Source: Lysobacter_K sp038248955 (GTDB lineage: Bacteria; Pseudomonadota; Gammaproteobacteria; Xanthomonadales; Xanthomonadaceae). Taken from it: a DNA stretch of 14,247 nucleotides. Position numbers and translations under genes: made by a program. The notes beneath the pieces are model-generated. The model saw only the letters and a list, made by a program, of their open reading frames with translations. It made no database searches and had not been told where the DNA came from. The DNA is taken from the NCBI GenBank assembly GCA_038248955.1, contig JBBRWW010000071.1:1-14247 (forward strand). Direction: 5' to 3'. Below, one piece after another: positions 7,264-13,956 of this stretch (position 1 is its first letter; the number at the start of each line of letters is the position of its first letter).

Positions 7264-9108
7264 CTATTTGATCGGCAGTTCCAGCATCAATTCACGGACA
7301 AAGCGCACCGGCGGTGAGCCAAACGACAGCGCCTTGTCGTGGTACGCCTTGAGGTCGAACTTGCCACCGTCGCGCTGCTGCATCTCATTGCGCAGGTCGA
7401 GGTGTTCGCTGTAGCCGACGAAGTAGGTCGGCAGCTGGGCGGACGTGAGCTGCGCGCGCACCCACTTGCCCGACGCCTCGCGTTCCTGCTGGAACGCCGT
7501 CACCGTCATCAGCTTCATCGCCTCGTCGCGCGTCATGCCGTCGACGTGGATCGCCTGGTCGAGGACGGCGTTCGCCATCGCCCGCAACGCCCACTTGCGC
7601 TGGATCAGCTGCATCAGCGGATCATTGTCCATGTAGCCGGCGTCGGCCATGACCTTCTCGCCATACATCGCCCAGCCTTCTATGAAGGAACCCGAGCCGA
7701 GCACCGCGCGCAGCGTCGACGGGTACTTGTTGGAATGCGCGATCTGCAGGTAGTGGCCCGGCATCGCCTCGTGGATGCTCAGTTCGTGGATCGAACGGGT
7801 GTTGTATTCGCGCAGGAACGAGTCGACCTGTTGCCTGCTCCAGTCGTCCGGGATCGGGGACACCGCATAGAACGTGTCCAGGCCCTTGTCGAGCGGGCCG
7901 GGCGAGTCGCAATACGCGACCGCGACGCCGCGCTGGAACTCGGGCATCAGGATGATCTCGACTGGTGTTTCGGGCACGCTGACGAGGTTCTTTTCGCGCA
8001 CGAACGCCGTCGCGGCGGCGGTCGACTGGCGGGCCAGTTCGACGACCTTGTCGCGCGCGGGGCGCTCGGCGTAGGCCGACTCAAGCGCGGTTTCGATCAC
8101 CGCCTGCTGCGCGGCTTCGCCGGGCTGTTCGGGCATCGACTTGGGCGCCGCCACGCCGGTCGATGCCTCGCGGTCCAGCAGGAACCTGCGCGCGATGGCG
8201 TACATCTCGGCGCGGGTGGACTTGATCGCGGCCTCGGCGCGCTCGCGGATCCCGGCGCGCGACAGCGGCGAGTTCAGCGCGAACGCGAGCTTCTCGTCGT
8301 ACAACTGCTGGCCGATGCGGAAATTGCCCTTGGCGCTGGGCACCAGCGTCTTGTCGAGCCAGCTCTGGTGCTCGGCCACGGCCGTGCGCAGGGTGGCGAT
8401 GGCGGCATCCAGGCGCTTGCGGTCGGCGCCGTCGAGTTTGCCGGCCTGCGGCACGATCAGGCTGTCGACGAGGCTCAGCACGCCGGCGTTCTGCTTGGCG
8501 ACCGTCTCGGCATGGATCCTCGGGACGCGCGCCGGATCGAGGTTGGCGCGCATCTGCGCGAACAGTGCAGGCAGCTTCTCCATGCGCGCGGTCGCAGCCT
8601 TCAGCCGCTGCGGCAGCGGCGCGAAATCGCGCGCCATCAGCGTGTACAACGCGCCACCGGCGAGCTGGCTGTAGAGCTGCGGGTCCGAGGCCCAGCTCTG
8701 CAACGTGTTGGCGGACCACAGGTCGTAACGGACCTGGTTGCGCAGGATCGCCGCGTCGACCTGGTTCTCGCGCGACAGCTTGCCGACGTCCAGGGTGTCG
8801 AGTTCGGCGAGAACCTTCGTGCTGAAGTCCACCAGCTTCTGGCGGCCGGCGGCGCTGAGATCGTCGAGCTGGTCGTCGTAGCGATGCTCGCCGGTCTGGG
8901 TCGCGGTCACCGGTTGCAGCTGCAGCCAGCCATCGAGCCAGCGCTTGGACAGGTCGTCGAAGCGCGCGTCCGCCTGAACGCCGGTCGCCGTCGCGGTCGA
9001 TGCCGCGGGACCGGGCTGGCCAGGCGGCAGGGCGGGCTGTGGCTGGCAGGCGGTGAGCAGCGCGGCCAACACGGCGATGGCAATGGCGGAGGGACGCGGA
9101 CAGGTCAT
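7264..9108 (-). CDS. DUF885 family lipoprotein, putative metallopeptidase
   Basis: A 614-residue DUF885 protein. The N-terminus is a lipoprotein signal: short start, hydrophobic AIAIAVLAALL and lipobox LTAC with the acceptor at Cys21, followed by a Pro/Ala-rich tether, so it is expected to be membrane-anchored in the periplasm. The conserved C-terminal core holds HEAMPGH at residues 446-452, an HExxPGH motif that fits zinc ligands plus a catalytic Glu, and EGWAMYGE at 477-484, whose first Glu could be the third ligand. Helical regions rich in Arg/Glu/Ala fill the N-terminal half. The family is thought to comprise metallopeptidases; the substrate is unknown. Start ATG at 9106-9108 is fixed by the signal peptide although the frame stays open 66 codons upstream. 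The leader before it carries CCCTCC rather than a purine-rich ribosome site. Confidence 0.9.
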   Translation of the reverse strand: MTCPRPSAIAIAVLAALLTACQPQPALPPGQPGPAASTATATGVQADARFDDLSKRWLDGWLQLQPVTATQTGEHRYDDQLDDLSAAGRQKLVDFSTKVLAELDTLDVGKLSRENQVDAAILRNQVRYDLWSANTLQSWASDPQLYSQLAGGALYTLMARDFAPLPQRLKAATARMEKLPALFAQMRANLDPARVPRIHAETVAKQNAGVLSLVDSLIVPQAGKLDGADRKRLDAAIATLRTAVAEHQSWLDKTLVPSAKGNFRIGQQLYDEKLAFALNSPLSRAGIRERAEAAIKSTRAEMYAIARRFLLDREASTGVAAPKSMPEQPGEAAQQAVIETALESAYAERPARDKVVELARQSTAAATAFVREKNLVSVPETPVEIILMPEFQRGVAVAYCDSPGPLDKGLDTFYAVSPIPDDWSRQQVDSFLREYNTRSIHELSIHEAMPGHYLQIAHSNKYPSTLRAVLGSGSFIEGWAMYGEKVMADAGYMDNDPLMQLIQRKWALRAMANAVLDQAIHVDGMTRDEAMKLMTVTAFQQEREASGKWVRAQLTSAQLPTYFVGYSEHLDLRNEMQQRDGGKFDLKAYHDKALSFGSPPVRFVRELMLELPIK

Positions 9109-9356
9109 GGCGGAGGGTCTCGGGACGCGGGCGGCGCTGCCGCAATGCCGTCGAGGATATCGTCCCGCGCCGCAGGCTGCTCGGGCTCGCCGGATCCCGG
9201 GGGTACCGCGCAAGCGCCGCAGCGGCACGCGGCAGACGCCCTGCGCCCGGCGCTCCCGCCGCCGTGCAGTGGTCGGTTCGGAGGGCGAGCCGACCGGGGC
9301 CAACACCGTCGCGAGGGCGGCGCGACCGTGCCGACACCCGTCGCGCCGCGCGCCGG

Positions 9357-9647
9357 CTACTCGTCGGTCCCGAACTCCACCAGCACATCCAGGTCGAACG
9401 CCAATGCCTCGACCGCTTCGCGCACCTTGTTGGCGGTGGCCAGGTTCGGCGCGTCGACCTCCAGCTCATGCGTGCCTGGACCATTGTCGTCGGGCAGGCC
9501 GGCCGAGCTGGAATCCTCATCGTCCATGTGCGGCATCAGGTCGGCGACTTCCTCGACGTGCTCGATGCCGTCGATGCTCGACAGCAGATTGCCGATGGCG
9601 CGGACATCGCTTTCGCGGCCGGTAATTCGCATTCGCAACATGGGCAT
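9357..9647 (-). CDS. Hypothetical acidic protein with ACT/ferredoxin-like layout
   Basis: A 96-residue protein that I do not recognise. The pattern of hydrophobic and charged residues suggests beta-alpha-beta, loop, beta-alpha-beta: strand LRMRITG (4-10), helix ~12-23, strand around IEHVEEVADL (29-38), a very acidic loop ~41-60 (DDEDSSS and PDDNGPG), strand HELEVDA (60-66), helix ~69-82 and strand FDLDVLVEF (84-92). This is the plan of ACT or other ferredoxin-like small-molecule-binding domains, but that is inference. No signal peptide or membrane helix is visible, so it is probably cytosolic. The start ATG at 9645-9647 has a clear ribosome site, AGGTGG about 8 nt upstream. It stands alone, 248 nt before the DUF885 start and 284 nt after the isomerase stop, so it is probably transcribed on its own. 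Confidence 0.75.
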   Translation of the reverse strand: MPMLRMRITGRESDVRAIGNLLSSIDGIEHVEEVADLMPHMDDEDSSSAGLPDDNGPGTHELEVDAPNLATANKVREAVEALAFDLDVLVEFGTDE

Positions 9648-9848
9648 GGAAAGACCACCTATGGGCTGTGGGCGCTCAGGCTAGGCAGCGCGCGGCTAAG
9701 GCAGCGTGACGGCGACGGGAGATCCACACTGACCCCGGGCCGCTTGCGCTGGAGCGAGGCGACCTGCATTTCGTCGCTGCCTGTTGCGGCGCGAGATGCG
9801 GAACGATTTCGCGCGTCTGTACTGCCAGTTCTGAGCGAGGCGGTCGTG

Positions 9849-9889
9849 CGACCCGACGCCCGCATCGGCAAGGTGCGGGCGTCGGGTCG
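9849..9889 (-). terminator. 16-bp perfect hairpin downstream of the isomerase gene
   Basis: CGACCCGACGCCCGCA (9849-9864) and its exact reverse complement (9874-9889) flank a 9-nt loop. It lies about 42 nt past the stop codon of the leftward isomerase gene, where a terminator is expected. On the leftward transcript no U run follows; on the rightward side there is only CTGCGTTT. It may act as a U-less terminator or 3' stabilising hairpin, or be a member of a repeated palindrome family. Confidence 0.5.
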
Positions 9890-9931
9890 TCTGCGTTTGG
9901 GGCGTCGTTGCGCGTGGACCGCCCGGTGCCC

Positions 9932-10930
9932 TCAGGGCGAGGGCGGCGCCCGCGTGGGCAGCGGCACGTTGCACAGGTCGATGTGTGCGGCCGGCACCTT
10001 GTACCAATCGTCGCGGCGGTTGCGGCGGGCGTCGACCAATTCGTCGAACAGCGGCGTGTCGGTGCGCAGCACTTGCAGTTCGGTGCGTTCGGCCGCGGGC
10101 ACGTCGGCGGCCAGGCGAATGCGCTTGATCATCGCGCGCTGCCCGGGTTGCTCGTAGAAGCCCAGCGGGCCGGTGCCGCGCGGCAGCACCGACAGCCATT
10201 CCATGCCCTGCACGACGCGGCCGACCACGGTGATGTTGCGGTCAAGCTGACGCGGCGATTGCCCGGTCACGACGTACAGTTCGGTGCCGTTGCTGGAGTC
10301 GGCGGCGACATCGCGGCCAGCGCCGACCGCGCCGTAGCAGTGCGCGAGCCATGCCGACTTCGCCGCCGGATCGCGTGCCGCCGGGAAGCCGTCGACGAAG
10401 CCGACCTGCGGCGCCCAGCCGTCGCGGTCGGGAAGCGCGGCGAACGCGACGCCTTCGCTGCCGCGGACGAACTCGGCGGGCAGCTTGGCCTTCGCGCCAC
10501 CGAGCGGCTTGCGCTGGCTGTCGTCCTCGGCCGGGTCGCCCCATTGCACGACGAAGTTGTCCTGCGAGCGATTGATGCTCAAGCCGTCCCAGTAGCCCTC
10601 GTGGGCAAGCATGCGGATGTTGGCCACGTGTTGCGGCGCGAACGCCGGCGCCAGCTCGATGACGACTCGGCCACCGCCGCGGTCGAGTTCGAGGTAGACG
10701 GTGTTGGCCGGATCCAGCGTGCGCCAGTCCGACGGTTGCGAGGCGTCGAGGATTTCCTGCATGGAGCGCGCCTGCATGGAGCGCGCCTTCGCCGGCGCCG
10801 GGGTGGTGGCAGCCGAGGTCGCCGGCGCTGCGCCGGCAGTCGCGGCGAGCGCCGAAGCGGCCGCCAGGCAGGCGCCGACCAGGACGACGGATAAGGCGGA
10901 CGACAGCAGGCGCGGGCACGGATTGGGCAC
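9932..10930 (-). CDS. Secreted cyclophilin-type peptidylprolyl isomerase
   Basis: A 332-residue protein from a GTG start, with a cleavable N-terminal signal (RLLSSALSVVLVGACLAAASALA) that sends it to the periplasm; LVGAC could also be a lipobox, but the hydrophobic core continues past it. After an Ala/Pro tether a divergent cyclophilin domain runs from ~77 to ~265, with the active-site strand INRSQDNFVVQWGDP (Arg121 to Pro133), equivalent to the RxxxxFxxQGGDP motif, and VGRVVQGMEWL near the end. It would catalyse prolyl cis-trans isomerisation during protein folding. GTG at 10928-10930 is preferred because GGAG sits 7 nt upstream and the signal peptide then has a normal length; an in-frame ATG at 10987 would add 19 residues. 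The last ~55 residues extend beyond the cyclophilin fold. A perfect 2 x 15-nt repeat lies in the tether. Confidence 0.88.
   Translation of the reverse strand: MPNPCPRLLSSALSVVLVGACLAAASALAATAGAAPATSAATTPAPAKARSMQARSMQEILDASQPSDWRTLDPANTVYLELDRGGGRVVIELAPAFAPQHVANIRMLAHEGYWDGLSINRSQDNFVVQWGDPAEDDSQRKPLGGAKAKLPAEFVRGSEGVAFAALPDRDGWAPQVGFVDGFPAARDPAAKSAWLAHCYGAVGAGRDVAADSSNGTELYVVTGQSPRQLDRNITVVGRVVQGMEWLSVLPRGTGPLGFYEQPGQRAMIKRIRLAADVPAAERTELQVLRTDTPLFDELVDARRNRRDDWYKVPAAHIDLCNVPLPTRAPPSP
10757..10786 (-). repeat. Two perfect tandem 15-nt units inside the isomerase gene
   Basis: The 15-mer CTGCATGGAGCGCGC occurs twice head to tail (10757-10771, 10772-10786). It keeps the reading frame and duplicates five residues, giving ARSMQARSMQ in the linker between signal peptide and catalytic domain. 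Confidence 0.9.
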
Positions 10931-11044
10931 GGGATGACTCCAGGCGAAAGTTGCCCGATTCTGGCCCACCCGCCCGCCGCCGGCCATGGTCGAGTTCCGA
11001 TGGCCGTCCTTCGTCGACCGGAAGTGGCACGGGAGGTCGCGTCA

Positions 11045-11134
11045 GCCATGAGTTCACTGACTAATGGCAGGGGCGCTATAGCGAAGTGAGTAGTACTGTC
11101 GCCTTCACGATAGCGAGGCGGCCATGAGTGAACT
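11045..11134. promoter_or_regulatory. Repeat-rich control region of the padR operon
   Basis: Between the isomerase and padR starts there are several repeats. GCCATGAGTTCACT (11045-11058) and GCCATGAGTGAACT (11121-11134) match at 12 of 14 positions, 76 bp apart; their cores AGTTCACT and AGTGAACT are exact reverse complements. CGCTATAGCG (11074-11083) is a perfect palindrome. ATAGCGAAG (11078-11086) and ATAGCGAGG (11110-11118) repeat 32 bp apart, near three helix turns. A possible promoter has TTCACT (11053-11058) and TATAGC (11077-11082) at 18-nt spacing, so repeats overlap its -35, -10 and the padR ribosome site. PadR proteins often repress their own gene, which makes these plausible operator sites. 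Confidence 0.45.
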
Positions 11135-11498
11135 AGAGACCCAGATCCGCAAGTTCCAGAAAGAGCTCAGCGCCGGCACCGTGTCGCTGGCGCTGCTGGC
11201 GGTGCTGGCTGCGGCCGCCGAGCCGATGTACGGCTACCAGATCGCCAAGCGCCTGGAGCGCGAGGGCGAGGGTGTACTCAGTGGCAAGCAGAGCGCGTTG
11301 TACCCGGTACTGCGCAACCTCAGCGCGGCCGGGCTGCTCGACAGCCACGTCGAACCCTCGGCGTCGGGCCCGCCGCGGCGCTATTACCGCATCACCGCGA
11401 ACGGACAGGAGGTCCTGCACGCATGGACCCTGGCCTGGCGCGCCACCCGTGATTCCGTCGATTCCGTCCTAGAAGGCCTGACCCATGAACGCGCCTGA
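11124..11498 (+). CDS. PadR family transcriptional regulator
   Basis: A 124-residue winged-helix regulator. After a charged helix (ELETQIRKFQKEL, ~3-15) comes the PadR core: GTVSLALLAVLAAAAEPMYGYQIAKRLE (helices 1-2), the recognition part GVLSGKQSALYPVLRNLSAAGLLDS, and the beta wing PPRRYYRITANGQEVL (~80-95). A short C-terminal helix, probably for dimerisation, completes a PadR-s2-like architecture with no separate ligand domain. Such proteins act as dimeric repressors released by small molecules or partner proteins. GAGG lies 5 nt before the ATG. The 3' end overlaps the next gene by 14 nt, a strong sign of translational coupling, and the partner carries a HAAS-like domain, a known companion of PadR regulators. 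The upstream repeats suggest autoregulation. Confidence 0.92.
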   Translation: MSELETQIRKFQKELSAGTVSLALLAVLAAAAEPMYGYQIAKRLEREGEGVLSGKQSALYPVLRNLSAAGLLDSHVEPSASGPPRRYYRITANGQEVLHAWTLAWRATRDSVDSVLEGLTHERA

Positions 11499-12465
11499 CC
11501 TTGCCTCCCGCCCTTACGCCTCGGCGTCCGCCGGCTTCACCGCGCCGACCTCGATCCCTGACTACCTCGGCCGCCTGCGGCGCGCGCTTGCCGGCGCCGA
11601 TCCGGCGCTGGTGCAGGACGCCCTGTACGACGCCGAGGAATACCTGCGTTCGGAGATGGCCGAGAACCCTGGCCGTTCCGAGGCCGAGGTGATCGCTGCG
11701 GTGGCCGGCAGTTACGGGGCGCCCGACGAGGTTGCCGAGATTTACCGCGACACCGAGGTCACGGTGCAGACCGCCCTGCGGGCGCCCAAGCCGCCGCCGC
11801 CCAAGTCGCTCGTTGGCCGCTTTTTCGGCATCGCCGCCGAACCACGCGCCTATGCGGCGCTGTTCTACATGCTGCTGTCGCTGGCGACCGGCATCTTCTA
11901 CTTCACCTGGGTGGTGACCGGCGCCTCGCTGTCGGCGGGCCTGGCGGTGCTGATCATCGGCATCCCGTTCGTGATCCTGTTCCTGGGCTCGGTGCGCGTG
12001 CTGTCGCTGGTCGAGGGCCGCCTGGTCGAGGTGATGCTGGGCGAGCGCATGCCGCGCCGGCCGTTGTACAGCGGCCGCGGCAAGCCGCTGCTGGAGCGGA
12101 TCAAGGACATGTTCACCGACCCGCGCACCTGGGGCACGCTGTTGTACATGCTGCTGATGCTGCCGTTGGGGATCGCGTACTTCACCGTCGCGGTGACGTT
12201 GCTCTCGGTCTCGGTGTCGTTCATCGCCGCGCCGCTGCTGATCTGGTTCGGCGACGTGACCGGCAACATGGACGTGGGCAGCTGGACGTTGCTCAACCTC
12301 GACGGTGGCACCTTCAATACCTCGCTGGAAGCTTGGCAGACGCCGTTCCTGCTGGTCGCCGGGGTGCTGCTGCTGTTCGTGACCCTGCACATCGCGCGCG
12401 GCATCGGCAGCCTGCACGGCCAGTTGGCCAAGCACCTGCTGGTGAAGTCGGCGCAGTACGACTGA
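11485..12465 (+). CDS. HAAS-like domain plus putative-sensor membrane protein
   Basis: A 326-residue membrane protein encoded with padR. Residues ~23-92 (IPDYLGRLRRALAGADPALVQDALYDAEEYL...GSYGAPDEVAEIYRDT) form an alpha-helical HAAS/DUF1700-like domain, a soluble module typically paired with PadR regulators. A proline-rich joint (PKPPPPK, 101-107) leads into a 'putative sensor' domain with two related halves: RAYAALFYMLLSLATGIFYF (121-140) and RTWGTLLYMLLMLPLGIAYF (214-233), each followed by another helix. A last helix lies at ~284-303, giving about five in total. The domain resembles the sensor region of some actinobacterial histidine kinases, but no kinase is attached here. Likely role, by inference: sense a membrane or lipophilic signal and pass it to PadR through the HAAS domain. 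Start ATG is at 11485; a strong terminator follows the stop by 26 nt. Confidence 0.88.
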   Translation: MNAPDLASRPYASASAGFTAPTSIPDYLGRLRRALAGADPALVQDALYDAEEYLRSEMAENPGRSEAEVIAAVAGSYGAPDEVAEIYRDTEVTVQTALRAPKPPPPKSLVGRFFGIAAEPRAYAALFYMLLSLATGIFYFTWVVTGASLSAGLAVLIIGIPFVILFLGSVRVLSLVEGRLVEVMLGERMPRRPLYSGRGKPLLERIKDMFTDPRTWGTLLYMLLMLPLGIAYFTVAVTLLSVSVSFIAAPLLIWFGDVTGNMDVGSWTLLNLDGGTFNTSLEAWQTPFLLVAGVLLLFVTLHIARGIGSLHGQLAKHLLVKSAQYD

Positions 12466-12491
12466 GCCGCGTCGACGGACCGGTATCAACG

Positions 12492-12525
12492 AAAAAGCCC
12501 GGCGGATCGCTCCGCCGGGCTTTTT
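12492..12525. terminator. Bidirectional rho-independent terminator
   Basis: GCCCGGCGGA / TCCGCCGGGC form a perfect 10-bp GC stem with a TCGC loop. It is preceded by five A and followed by five T, so it terminates in both directions. It sits between the converging stops of the sensor-protein gene (12465) and phaZ (12550). Confidence 0.93.
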
Positions 12526-12549
12526 GTCGTCTCGTGCTTCTATGCCGGT

Positions 12550-13797
12550 TTACACCGCGTACTTGGCGATGAAATCGCGAACCTGCGGGTAGACCTGCTC
12601 GCGCCAGCGACGGCCGCTGAAGATGCCGAAGTGGCCGGCGCCCTCGACGATGTAGTGCTGCTGGTCGGTTTCGGGGATACCGGTGCACAGCTTGTGGGCG
12701 GCCCGCGTCTGGCCCTCGCCGGAGATGTCGTCGAGCTCGCCTTCGATCGTCAGCAAGGCGGTGCCCGTGATCGCGCCGGGGTCGACGCGCTCGCCGGCGA
12801 CATCCCACAATCCGCGCGGCAGCAGGTGCTCCTGGAACACGACGCGGACGGTGTCGAGGTAGTACTCCGACGCCATGTCGAGCACGGCGTTGTATTCGTC
12901 GTAGAAGCGGCGGTGGGACGCGGCGTCCTCGAGGTCGCCCTTGAGCAGGTCCTGGTAGAAATCCCAGTGCGACTGCGCATGGCGCTCGGGATTCATCGCC
13001 ATGAACCCGCCGTGCTGCATGAAGCCCGGGTACACCTTCCGCCCGGCGCCGGGGTAGTTGGCCGGCACGGTGTGGATCAGGTTGCCCTGAAACCACGTCA
13101 GCGGCTTTTCGGTGGCGAGGTCGTTGACCTTGGTCGGCGCCTCGCGGGTGTCGATCGGGCCGCCCATCATCACCAGCGAGCGTGGGGTGGCCTCGCCGCG
13201 CGCGGCCATCAGCGACACCGCGGCGAGCACCGGCACGGTCGGCTGGCAGACGCTGATCACACTGAGGTTTTCAGCGCCGATATGGCGGATGAACTCCTCG
13301 ATGTAGGCGACGTAGTCGTCGAGGTGGAACGCGCCTTCGCCGACGGGCACCATGCGCGCGTCGACCCAATCGGTGATGTAGACCTTGTGGTCGCGCAGCA
13401 GGGTCCTGACGGTGTCGCGCAGCAGTGTGCTGTGGTGGCCTGACAGCGGCGCGACCAGCAGCACCGAGGGGTCGTCCTTGAAGTCGGCGATGTTGTCGGC
13501 CTCGTCGGCGAAGCGCTTGAAGCGCAGCAGCCGGCAGAACGGTTTGTCGACCACCACGCGCTCGATCACCGGGAACTCGCGGCCATCGACCTCGATGCGG
13601 TGGATGCCGAACTCGGGCTTCTCGTAATCCTTGCCGATCCGGTACATCAGCTCGTAGCCGGCCGACAGGCGCGAGGCGCCGGGCACGGTCGACAGCCAGC
13701 TGCCGGGCGCGGCGAACATCTTCGCGCCGGCGTCGGCCCAGTAGGTCATCGGGGCCATCCATGCGCGGCCAAATTCGTGCATCTGGTAGAGCAACAT
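12550..13797 (-). CDS. phaZ: Intracellular polyhydroxyalkanoate depolymerase
   Basis: A 415-residue PhaZ of the Cupriavidus PhaZa1 type, which releases hydroxyacid units from storage PHA granules in the cytosol. It opens with MLLYQMHEFGRAWMAPM, the family N-terminus, and has no signal peptide, which separates it from secreted depolymerases. The alpha/beta hydrolase core shows LLVAPLSGHHSTLLRDTV (oxyanion region, ~113-130), nucleophile Cys184 in SVCQPTVP (where secreted enzymes use Ser), Asp356 in EGELDDI and His389 in VEGAGHFGIF. These positions lie one residue from the Cys183/Asp355/His388 triad I recall for PhaZa1. The start ATG at 13795-13797 has AGGGGA ~10 nt upstream. No PHA synthase or phasin gene is in view. 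It shares a terminator with the padR operon and likely has its own promoter. Confidence 0.93.
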   Translation of the reverse strand: MLLYQMHEFGRAWMAPMTYWADAGAKMFAAPGSWLSTVPGASRLSAGYELMYRIGKDYEKPEFGIHRIEVDGREFPVIERVVVDKPFCRLLRFKRFADEADNIADFKDDPSVLLVAPLSGHHSTLLRDTVRTLLRDHKVYITDWVDARMVPVGEGAFHLDDYVAYIEEFIRHIGAENLSVISVCQPTVPVLAAVSLMAARGEATPRSLVMMGGPIDTREAPTKVNDLATEKPLTWFQGNLIHTVPANYPGAGRKVYPGFMQHGGFMAMNPERHAQSHWDFYQDLLKGDLEDAASHRRFYDEYNAVLDMASEYYLDTVRVVFQEHLLPRGLWDVAGERVDPGAITGTALLTIEGELDDISGEGQTRAAHKLCTGIPETDQQHYIVEGAGHFGIFSGRRWREQVYPQVRDFIAKYAV

Positions 13798-13839
13798 CGT
13801 GTCCGTTTCCCCTGATTGACCCTGCGTGCCGACGGCTCA

Positions 13840-13868
13840 TTTATCGCGCGGCGACGGCGGATGCCGAA
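13840..13868 (-). promoter_or_regulatory. Weak candidate promoter for phaZ
   Basis: On the minus strand GATAAA (13845 down to 13840) looks like a -10 box, the only AT-rich hexamer in the short leader. A poor -35 (TTCGGC, 13868-13863) stands 17 nt upstream. The upstream methyltransferase gene appears to end at a terminator just before this, so phaZ needs its own promoter here. Confidence 0.25.
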
Positions 13869-13892
13869 AAAAATGCTGCGCTGCAGCGTAGC
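13867..13892 (-). terminator. Probable intrinsic terminator of the methyltransferase gene
   Basis: Read leftwards, GCTACGC TGCA GCGCAGC forms a 7-bp stem with one A-C mismatch, followed by A and seven T. It lies about 64 nt beyond the methyltransferase stop codon and before phaZ, so it would separate their transcripts. Confidence 0.5.
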
Positions 13893-13956
13893 GGATCGCG
13901 GAGGGTGAAAGGTGAATCGCCATCACGGCCGCATCAGCCGGGGGCAAGACGTTGAT

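Noticed and set aside
7339..9684. Very long open frame on the plus strand opposite the DUF885 gene
   Set aside because: It is a mirror of the high-GC3 codon use of the real gene; the translation is Arg/Gly/Leu-rich, has no recognisable domain and runs across the start of a second real gene.
11392..12489. Minus-strand open frame opposite the padR operon
   Set aside because: The translation is His/Gln/Arg-rich, typical of an antisense frame, while the plus strand has clear membrane helices.
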